NCBI GenBank assembly: GCA_030248065.1
Contig: JASAMV010006412.1
Span: 34,081-98,080 of the forward strand
DNA: 64,000 nt
Direction of reading: 5' to 3'
DNA from: Rhynchonema sp. JSB1_4
Lineage: Eukaryota; Nematoda; Chromadorea; Monhysterida; Xyalidae
The notes under the pieces are model-generated. The model saw nothing but the letters and a program-made list of their open reading frames with translations. It was not told the origin of the DNA and did not search any database. Made by a program: the position numbers and the translations under genes. Shown one piece after another: positions 13,895-23,364 of the stretch. Position 1 is the first letter of the stretch. Each line of letters opens with the position of its first letter.

Positions 13895-14182
13895 GGCGGA
13901 CGGGCAATTGAGCAAAGCACATTTGAGCAAGACCACTTTGAGCAAGTGAAAAAGAGCAGAGTCCAGAAGAGCAGAACCTAAAAACGAATAGGCCTAAGCC
14001 TAAGCCCAAACACAAAACTAATCTTAAGTGTAAGCCTAAGCCCAAGCCTAAGCCTGATACCAAAATCAGCCTAAGCCTAAGCCATTGGAACAAAATAACT
14101 GCTCTGCTCTTTTGACCCTGCTCTTTTTCACTTGCTCAAAGTGGTCTTGCTCAAATGTGCTTTGCTCAATTGTCCGGCCACC
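13895..14182. mobile_element. Foldback MITE nested in hAT copy 2
   Basis: Long inverted arms (left contains GGGCAATTGAGCAAAGCAC and TTTGAGCAAGACCACTTTG, right their complements) flank a loop of telomere-like repeats. It is bounded by a perfect 8-bp duplication CTTTTGAA (13887-13894 and 14183-14190), again hAT-type. Arms of about 70 bases would make a stable hairpin if transcribed. Confidence 0.8.
13991..14083 (+). repeat. Degenerate telomere-like GCCTAA array
   Basis: Runs of GCCTAAGCC occur several times in 93 bases, separated by short diverged pieces. GCCTAA is the complement of TTAGGC, the telomere unit of most nematodes. It forms the loop of the foldback element and so is interstitial, not a chromosome end. 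Confidence 0.6.
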
Positions 14183-16426
14183 CTTTTGAAACAAACATTT
14201 GACCTCACAAACGTTATAAAAACCAAGATAAAAAGTTACGTTGGGCCGGGCAGGGCCGGCTTTTTAGCCAAGTCGGGCCGGGCTGGGTTGGCCTGATTGA
14301 GACTTCTGCCTGGAAAGCCTATCTAACATGTGGATAAAACATGCCCAAACCTAAAATACTTTCACTCGGGGCGACCACTCGGGTACCAAACCGCGAAGCG
14401 AGTGTCGGATCCGTTGATATGTGCTGGGTGCTGCTGTCCAGAGTTTAGAGGCAGAAGATCAATTTGAAAACGAAACTTCCGCCATTTGCTGGATTGGCAT
14501 CAACAAACAAGCTTCGATTACAAACGGCATACGTCTGTAAAGTAGGAATGTTAAGCGTCTGAATATTGGGTGAGGCAGTTGGAAGAAAAGTAAAGGAATG
14601 CAAAATCTGAAGAAAAAAACAAAAAAACACCAACAAGTATCAGCTGGTATTGAATTCCTGATTTTAACACTGCAAGTGTTACTTTTGCCCAATATAACAA
14701 TCGCTGTTTGTAGTTTTCATTGTAGTTTTATAACACTTCATTGTTATTTTCAAAACTACAATGGTCGATTGTTAAAAATGTGAATTCGAATTGCGAGAGA
14801 GTACTATTGCACATGCACCCCTGCGCACCCACAAGACAACACACAAGGCCAAGCGCGCAGCACATGCGGAGATCGGAAATACTACGTACCTGCCTTGCCT
14901 GCATGGTTCAACGGGACCAAGATAAGTCTGAAAGTGAACATGGGACAAAATATGCGCTAGGTATTATTTGAAACATCTGCTGATCAGATTCACGTCAAAG
15001 TCCAGGAGATTTAACCAATTTCTGTCCCATGTTTTGATAATATGCAATGGATGGTTGTTCTTATGTCACATGAATCGGATGTACCTTCTATGCCTTATAT
15101 GGACGGGGTTTGTGCTCTAGGTCATTGGCAAGCATCAACCTATACCTCGTGTGCATATGCACTTGAGCCCGTAAAGTCCTCACTTTGTGTTGCATGCGAT
15201 GATACATCATATGCATACCTGTACACTTTGAGGTGTCAATAGTAAATAATATGTGAGCGGCGTACGTCAAATAGTGAGAAAATGTTACAACTTACTCCAT
15301 AAATAAACTGACACCATACTATATTGAACGTTTTGTCAACCAAAATGAGGTCCGTTTTTCACACTCTTGTTGTTTTCAGCCAAAATAATTGAATATTCTT
15401 GTCCAACGTTATATTTTTCCAATCCTATTTATTATTCGCAGCTGGACGTGTGAGCAAGACACAATTCCACATATATTCTCCAAAAAAATGTTGTCCATTG
15501 TTTCGATATCACACATGCACACTTTTTATTCTGCATATTGATCAATAGCTTGGTATCGCACCACCTGCGCAGTCGTTTTGTTTGCTTTTGCATTCCCCCA
15601 ATTCTTTTTATGTCATTTTTATCGTGTATACGCATATTCATAATGAGATTTTTGCACTTGAAAACGTTCGCCTTGCTTTCTGCTCCCACCTGTGGAATAT
15701 GAATGCCATTTTTTCGTGCGAAATATTCGTGGTCATCTTCAGCAAGGGTACGTAGCAACTGACCCGATTTTTTCAGTAACTTTCATGAGAAAATCCTGAC
15801 CATAAACTAAAATCCCACTCTGGCTATCTTTACTTTGAATTAACTTTGTCGTCATAACTCCTTCTTCAACCCTCTTCACATACGGCCAGGTCATGCATAT
15901 CAAACTCTTGAGTCATACGGATCACGTTAAGATTTAAAAAAAGTTCACGCATCCGTGTATGACTAAAGTAGGGAGTCAAGTGGATATGACTGCCATGTTA
16001 TGATGTGTACATGCACATTAATACGTAGTACGCAGATATGTACATACCTTCTGTCTTGTGTGAGTTTCTCACGAGTTGGTGTGCACTGTTTGTGGGTCTG
16101 GGACCTTGGTGTTGCACAAGCTCACTGTCTTGGATCAGCTTATCGTTGACTGGCAATTACGTTAGCTCCTATGGATATTGAACAATCAATTTTCACTAAC
16201 CTTCTCCAGGCCCAGATTCACACGTCCCACACGCAGAACAACTGCACTCAATTTTTTACTGTTACACCATTTTTGACAGGTTCATACTCGAAGTATACGC
16301 CGCACTAAATGAAACGTTGCAACTGCAGGTTGCACACTGACGAAACTCGGTGATCAATTCAATCAAAACGGTTCCATCAAACTCATTCAACAGCAGCGAT
16401 TGCGTGCGCGTCGGGCCAATTCGGAA

Positions 16427-19400
16427 ATGGACCTGAATCGGGTCGCAATCGGTGCACCCGGCATACCGTATGGCTCAAGGTTGGTAGTTGTCGGACGCTT
16501 TGAGTTCTACGCGATCCAGATGCACGTTTTTGTCGTTCGATTGGTTTGTGAACGACATCATTGGGCTTGATGACAGATTTGACAATGCCCGAAGCTCGAA
16601 TACTGCGCCTCCATGCTGCAAAAACCGGTTCATCTCAGGCCAGAAACAAACCTGGGAGCACTTTTTATTTCATACAATAAAAACTTACAAATTGTAGCCA
16701 AAAGTTACAAGCAATTGTAAATCCACTTTCCACAATAATTTTGTGGGCAGTTACAATTTTTTTGTAGCTGGATACAACAGAGCTAAAAATGTTTCGATAG
16801 CACGATTTTCTTTCGCTTAGGCAACCATGAAAACGCATGTTTGATAAAATTAGTTTCCAATAAATTGCTTCTAGAGATGATAAACATTATTTAAAAAATC
16901 GGGCCCGGGTCAAATAATGGATAAACAATCAAATTGTGTCGAGTTAGGACGGTCCCACCGGTGTGCACCCATCTACAATTTTTCTCTTTCTTACAATGCG
17001 AGTTACAAAATTTTCTTTTGTAGCTGGGTACAATTGTACCCAGTCACAATTGTAACTTCTTACAATTGTATCACTCACAATTGTAACTGCGAGAAAGTGA
17101 CTTTTGTACCTGGGTACAAATTGTAGCGTTTTGTTGTAAGAACTTACAATTTGTATGAAACAGAAAGTGCTCCCTGGTGATTGGATTTGGTCATAATTAC
17201 GGGCATAAGCCAACCTAACATCTTGTACGTTAGTCGAAGTTATTAGCGTCCGTCCTCGGCAACAACCGCAGAAACAGTGACGTGCGTCTAGACAATTCCG
17301 ATTCAATCATCAAGTTTGATAAGCAGATCGGTACTGGTCCACTTTACGTAGTTTTCGTTTCCAGAGGCATCTCAATGGAGCACGGCCTCGACCAGTTGCA
17401 TTCAGTTGATCACAGTCCGTCTGCGGCTCACTACGCACATTCAGAGTTGATGCAACCACGCGGTAATGGACACGTCATGGGGTGAGTGGCTGGGTGATAA
17501 TCCTGCTTATTTGGGATTGGAGTACCAGTGGATCGTTCGGTACTCTAGGCGATCGATAACACCAGTTTTGGCCTTGTTTGCGGAAAAAACAACTTTTATG
17601 TTGGTTGCACAATAAAGCTAAATAAATTGCGAAATAACCGTGATTCAAAAATGTACATAAGCCACCAAGTCAAAGGACAGATAACCAAGTTTCTTACCGG
17701 CTCTTGTGCAGGCCATACTGCATTGAAACATCACCCACCCTTCCAACAGGCCAGCACCAGGCGCGGCGAGTACGTTTCTGCAATCGAAACGCCATCACGC
17801 GCATTATTTCTCGAACCTCGATCTATTCACACATGGCGACGATGGATACAATTATTTGCGATATGCGAAAGCGGACGAGATGCGACCGGTGATCAGCAAA
17901 CAACCACATTTGGTGCTCAAGAACATTGCCTTTGAACAGGACACACGGACCAGTTTCGACAGACACATGCTCAGGGCACCGAATTATGTCAGGTAAAGGT
18001 GGTGGGGAGGTGCCCCGTTGTAACGAGCTTGATGATGTCTCGATGGGCATGATAACAAGAATGATATGAATATTTCATTGTGAAACATGCGTTGTTTCTT
18101 GCACTGAAACACAACCAACCTACGTTAGCTAATGTTTCACATGATGTTTCAGAACCCTCGACGGCATCACATTGGAAGCGTTCGGAGGTGAAACAATAGC
18201 GCTCATGTACACTTCAGGTGCGGATGATTCGTTTTATAAATTCCAAAAACCAAACCCCACGTCTGCAGCATTCAATTAGTAAATGACGAATTTTTTCAGA
18301 AGAAGAAGCGAAAACGCTACTGGAGCTCATCTCCAACACGAATACCCGATCGGGCAACCCGGAGGGAAGTTTCTCTCTGAACGGAGTGCCGATGGGCTCA
18401 AAATCGTTGGGCGAACGCGTTGCGTATGTCACCAATGATGACCTGTACCCACATTTGACTGTCAAACAACACCTGCAGCTGGCATCATCCTTTCAACGAC
18501 CCGCCACACAGGCGTTCAAAGCTGCTCATATGGTTGGAACAGTTTTTGTCTGGAGATTTTCGAACTTTTATTGAATTTTTAATTTTTTTTAAATCTCGAA
18601 GGTTTCGCAACTAATCCAAACTCTGGCACTCGGCCCTTTTCACGACCGAATGGTGTCGGAGCTGGGCCGGACCGAAAAACAGCGCGTGAAAATCGCCTGT
18701 CAGATTCTGCTCGATTCTGGTGAGTTTTTCGGATGTTGTATCACAAAGTTGTTGTTTTTGGATAACATGACTAAAAACAAAATAATATTTCAGACATAAT
18801 TATCCTGGACAACATCGTTCAATTCATGGATTTGTACGACGCGGCGTTTGTGATCGATTACCTGCGCGATTGGGCAACCAAACTTAATCGAATCGTCATC
18901 ATGGCCATCACGCCACCGACGTTCGAAATTCTAGCGATGTTCTATAAAGGTATCGAGTCGCCTTTTCATTATTTTTTTTGATTTCCAATAACCAAGAAGT
19001 ATATTTTACTTCCAGCTGCCATACTAGCGTCGGGTCGACTTGTCTATTTCGGCCGGGCGCAACAAATGCTGTCCTACTTCGAAACACTCGAGTATCCGTG
19101 TCCGTTATTCAAGAATCCGTGCGATTATTATGGTTGGCTTCGTGAAATCTTTATTTCATAATTTTATGTAGCTTTTCAATCATGTATTGCGCTCGATCAA
19201 GAATCTAATCCTTTTGGCTCAATGTTACAAGTTACGGATATAATTGCGATGTCAGGAACAGTGCACACTTTTGATCCTGTTATCATGCCCACAAATGGCG
19301 CTTTACCTTTTTCAACAACAGAAGAAAGTAAATGAATTGAATGAGCCAAATATTTAGTGGATCTGGTCACTCGCGACCATCTAACGGTCGATGCCAACCT

Positions 19401-22400
19401 CGAGTCCAGTGAACGTTGCCGTCGTCTGGCAGATGTGTGGCAACAACGGCAACCTGCCATCAACGATGCCGTGGCTGGAGTGGCACCACCAAAGATACAC
19501 ACTGTTGACGCATTGACCACTACGTCACAGTTGATACAGTGTGTTATTTTGTTTCAATTGATTGTTTGTAGTTGAAACTGTGTGTGTACCGCAGTGGGGG
19601 ATACAGTTTTGCTCCAAGTCAGTGCGGCCAAATCCGAAAAGTCGTTCTCATCTGGTGCTTGTTCCATTTGATAGCCATTATTATCCATTGGTTGTTTTGG
19701 ATTTGACCACAAAAACTGAAAATCATGCACAGCGGAAATACTATTAAAACTGGCCAATAGAGAATGCAGGTGAGATCGTGAACAATGTGGCTTTAGCTGC
19801 GCGTTCGGTTCAATTTTCACTGACGGACGGTGCACCAGAACTACATACTGTACGTCAGTAAAGGCGCGGTTATACTCATTCCGAAGAACGAAAATTGTAC
19901 CGCGCAATACAGTTCCGTGACGGAATGAAAGAACAGCGGCAACGAATTTCCTCTATTCCTTCTATTCTTTCATTCCTTCAGCGTTTCCGCTGTTCCGGCG
20001 CGTTCTTCCACAAACTAATGGCAGAGAAAAAATAGAAGGGCGTCCCCGCCCCGGCAATTTTAGGGAGGCTGCTGAGCAAATTATTGAGCTTGACAATCAA
20101 TGCAAACAGCTGAAATATGAAGAAAAAATAATCAACATCTATAAACTATCCGTAAAAAGCACCACACCCACACCATTACCTTTCCGTGAAAAGAAACGAG
20201 GACAAAAACGATTGCTAAGAGTGTGCCACGGATGCTGTCTTAATCGAATTAGTTCTGCTTAAAATATTTATAGTTTCATTTGGGCAACCACAAGCGCATT
20301 AGACCGGTCCAGGAACCAGACGGATGGGGGCTGTGGGGTTGCCCCCCCCCCCCCGACCACTCTCACCAGAGGTCGCAATCGGGCCGGGCACCCCGAAGCT
20401 TCTGAAGTGACTTATTTTATTGAAAAAGTAGGGATTTTTTGTCAAAAATACAAAAATTTCTGACGGATTCGGTAAGTAAGTGATCAGTATTGTCTATCTG
20501 ACGACTTTTTCATGGAAAACAATGAATTTTCAACCAAAAAATAGGTTTAAAAAACGCAAAAATTATGACAAAAATTGGGTTAAAATTTGAGCCAAAAATT
20601 CGGGCCGGGCCGAGCCGGGCCGAAGATTTGGGGGCTCGGGCCGGGCCGGCCCGGCCAAACCCGGCCTGATTGCGACCTCTGACTCTCACACAATGCCTAC
20701 CGCTTTTATTTCGTCATATTATTTTTCGGTAATTGTATGAAATGCAGACGAAGATGGAGAAGATCCTGTGTAGATGGGAGTGTGTTATGAATTCCCTATG
20801 TTTGAACACCATGGCAGCCCAAAATCGTTCATTTGAGCGTTTTCAGGTTTGAAAATGCTTCATTCTAACCTTGCCGTATCCAAAAAGTAAAAGCTTCGCC
20901 AGGCCAAGGTCTCTTGGTGACAATTTCAAGCAGATGAAGCTCAAGGAACTGTCCGGAAAGTCAAGATGTTTTGACTTCGTTCTTTCTATTCCGCGGAACG
21001 TTTTTTTCGTTCCTTGTCAATTGCGTCAGCTCGTTCCGTGTGACGTGGCTATACTCGTTTCCGCTGTTCTTTGGGCGAAGTATAACCACGTCAGCGGAAA
21101 CGATCGTTCCTTCACCCGTTCCTTCTATTCCGCGGAACGAGTATAACCGCACCTTAAGAACCACCACCATGGCAACAGAAACATAAAAATACTCGATAAT
21201 TAATTACCACTATTATATGATTTCAAAAACATTCCAGACGTTTCTACTGGCTTCTATTCAACCAACCCTGCCGTCGACTTGGCGAAGTGTGTCACAATCT
21301 AATCCTATCGGTGTGTCTGGGCATCCTCAACTTTCAAGCCACCACCAAACGTCAGGCCGGAGTCAATGATCGAATGAATCTATTCTACGTCCTGCTGACA
21401 ATATTTCTGCTGCCGAATATTTGGCGGAATATCTGTTTGGGTTCGTAATTCTATCATTGACTATTTTCTATTGCAACGTTTGAAAATTGTCTATTTTTCC
21501 AGTGAATGCCGATCGCGAGTTGTTCCGATCCGATCAGAAGAAACATCTTTACGGCGCGACGAATTTCTACGTTTCCAGAGTTGGTCGCGCTTTCTATAAA
21601 AAAACACAAAAATGAAAGAGAAAACTACCGTAACCCCGTATACCGTATTGCAGCTGCTCTACGACCTGCCGATCGCGCTGATCAGCTATCTGGCCTATTG
21701 TGTGCCGTTGTACTTTCTAGTCGACATGCAGGACATGCTACAAGCACAGGGTCTCTACCTTGGCGTCTACATTGGCACCTGTGTGCTCTATTGCTACATG
21801 TGGCGAATGATCAGTTGGGTGGCTGCCTTCATGTGCCGTAGGAAACACAACGCCATGGTGCTTGCTGGTTGGTACCGATTTAGGAGTTCTTGAGAAGGCG
21901 ATATTCGTATTGAGCTCTTGTTGCGTTGTCAAACAGTTATGCGTTCATGGAGGTGATAAATATGGTCAGTCCATCGGCTCATGGCACGTCAGCGCATGCA
22001 GCAGCACACGCCATTTTCTAAACAAAATGTACACTTTGAGCGAGTGTCATACTTTGATGACCGCATTTTAATTTATCCGGTTTTCATTTGCTGCTTGCCA
22101 TAACACTTTTCTGTACTGTTGCAAAATTCGGGGATGTTTCAACGGATAACTGCAGAGAATAGATGCATTCATTGACGGCAGTAATGTAGCACGTAGCCTG
22201 TGTCTGCGAGTGCCATGAGCTGGCGGATTGCCCATACGTTTGGACATTCGCTCTTATCTACCTGTTAGTCTTGCGGCCAAGTGATATCTGACGTCTCTCC
22301 CGGACGAAACTAAATTCTCAAAAAGGTTTATAAACAAATCTGAATCCCTTCACTCATTGCAGGTGTTCTGATGGCGTGCATCTCCGTTCCCTCTGGTTTC

Positions 22401-23058
22401 ACCCTGCACCCGCTGCATCAATGGGTTATGGTGCACTGGTTGCGTGTCGGTTCCCCTGTCCAATGGTCGGCCCAGATCCTCGTGTCCAATGAATTCTTCG
22501 GCAATTCAACCAGACGACTTGACCAACCCTACGCACCCGACAGTTCACAGTTGTACTTCAAGGAGTCAATCAGGACGTTGAGGGTGCTGCCCGGAGGAGG
22601 ACAGGATGTGAGTTTTCGGGTTTGGGAAGCAGTGAAGCAACTGAAAATGAAAATAAAAAACTCAAATCGTTGATGAACAAAAATTGCGTGCACTTGAATA
22701 GGACCGCCCCAGTACTTGATTAAGATATTTTACGATTTAGTATCTAAAAACACGCACAGATCACTCCACTCCGTCCACGAAAACAAACGTTTTGGTTTAA
22801 CTACCAAAACACTGACCAATAAATATGACCGAATTGCAGATTCCGATCCTGTTAACGAACGACGTTGAGATGTCTGGTGCCCAGGCGTACGCATTTGCCA
22901 ATTTCACGTTACCAGAATTCAACGGACTTGACACTCACTTGTTGTATGGTTATGGTCTCGGACTGGTTGGCATCTGGACAGTCACCGCATTTCTACTCAA
23001 CTGCATCTGTGTGCATTGCAAACACACCGCTGTCAAACGGTACAGACATCGGGATTGA
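16427..23058 (+). CDS. ABCG half-transporter, ABCG8 (sterolin-2)-like, degenerate ATPase domain
   Basis: Fourteen exons in consistent phase: 16329-16479, 17272-17481, 17750-17992, 18153-18217, 18300-18532, 18602-18719, 18794-18949, 19016-19132, 19358-19538, 21238-21440, 21503-21579, 21654-21837, 22363-22607 and 22840-23058 (TGA). From the ATG at 16427 this gives 767 residues. A start at 17375 (715 residues), 10 bases after a strong acceptor, is equally possible. ABCG8-like landmarks are EYPCPLFKNPCDYYVDLVTRD and six membrane spans. The nucleotide-binding motifs are ruined: Walker A is YTSEEEAKT with no glycine, the signature is SELGRTEKQR, Walker B ends LDN instead of LDE, and the H-loop is ITPPTFE. 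In the family such a subunit serves as the regulatory half of a heterodimer; the natural partner is the divergent ABCG5-like gene. The 1.7 kb intron 9 and the first intron hold transposons. The first exon pair is the least certain part. Confidence 0.82.
16651..17177. mobile_element. Foldback element in the first intron of the ABCG8-like gene
   Basis: The ends are inverted: GGGAGCACTTT followed by TTTCATACAA near 16654-16680, and the complement at 17148-17174. The interior is dominated by variants of TTACAATTGTAA, itself a palindrome, so the element can form many alternative hairpins. No coding capacity. No certain target duplication. Confidence 0.65.
19861..21155. mobile_element. TIR element filling intron 9 of the ABCG8-like gene
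   Basis: Termini AAGGCGCGGTTATACTC (left) and the complement of AAGGTGCGGTTATACTC (right) differ at one base. Subterminal blocks rich in TTCCGCGGAACG and CGTTTCCGCTGTTC repeat in both arms. It is about 980 bases once the nested hAT copy 3 is subtracted. There is no transposase frame. It accounts for most of an intron otherwise about 400 bases long. Confidence 0.7.
20367..20681. mobile_element. hAT-like MITE, copy 3 (GGCCCGG family)
   Basis: Starts CAGAGGTCGCAATCGGGCC and ends with the inverted form. It is flanked by a perfect 8-bp duplication ACTCTCAC (20359-20366 and 20682-20689). It is 315 bases, the shortest and cleanest copy, inserted inside the TIR element at 19861-21155. A C-tract of about 14 bases lies just upstream (20342-20354). 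Confidence 0.87.
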
Positions 23059-23364
23059 ATCGTGATTTTGACATAATAACAATCCTATTATAGTTAATCG
23101 ATGTCCTTGTCTTTTCGTTTTGTTTTCTTAGTGTTTCGTGGATAGATTTGTAATGCCCGTCTACCATATCTCAATCGCTTGTCAGCAAAACGTTGATGCA
23201 TTATTGAAATTTTATCGATATGTATACAATAACCAAACAGGAGAAAATACAATCAATTTGTTCAGTATATCACTGAGATCTGTTTTATAAGACTGAGCGC
23301 ATAGATAAGTCAGCATAAACACACCAAACATGATGATCTAGGAGCAATTCCATGATGCATCCAG
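23059..23364. other. Short convergent intergenic region
   Basis: 306 bases separate the stop codons of the ABCG8-like gene and the receptor gene, which face each other. It is AT-rich with 3'-UTR character on both strands. No canonical AATAAA is obvious for either gene; AATAAC-type variants occur near 23073 on the plus strand. Confidence 0.5.

Larger units (their letters stand above)
13703..14308. mobile_element. hAT-like MITE, copy 2 (GGCCCGG family) with a nested foldback
   Basis: Starts CAGGGGTCTCAATCGGGCC and ends in the inverted form (CAGAAGTCTCAATCAGGCC when read from the right). It is flanked by the perfect 8-bp duplication CCTGGAAA (13695-13702 and 14309-14316). The 606 bases include the foldback at 13895-14182, so the element itself is about 310 bases, close to copy 3. 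Confidence 0.85.
11820..14804. mobile_element. Outer DNA element with terminal inverted repeats containing nested insertions
   Basis: The ends are inverted: GTACTCTCTCGCAA at 11820-11833 and its complement at 14791-14804. Just inside both ends lie related AT-rich blocks with TAACACTT and AACAATCG words (about 11840-12000 and 14660-14780, opposite orientation). The interior holds three further elements, so this would be the oldest layer. No transposase coding sequence is seen, and no clear target duplication. The termini are short, so the call is moderate. Confidence 0.5.
7325..16328. other. 9 kb spacer between the divergent transporter genes
   Basis: This holds the presumed 5' regions of both half-transporters. 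I found no exon supported by splice signals. From 11820 to 14804 it is a pile of nested DNA transposons (listed separately). The TGATGTTTCA word occurs at 7462, 10405, 10535 and 10585, three of them within 200 bases. Open frames such as the one at 9494-9856 are AT-rich, without domain resemblance, and lie in repeat-like sequence. A shared bidirectional promoter like that of the vertebrate pair is not obvious at this distance. Confidence 0.5.

Noticed and set aside
19539..19860. Coding continuation of the ABCG8-like exon past 19538
   Set aside because: The frame runs only to a nearby stop, and the phase-2 donor ACA|GTGTGT joins correctly to the exon at 21238.
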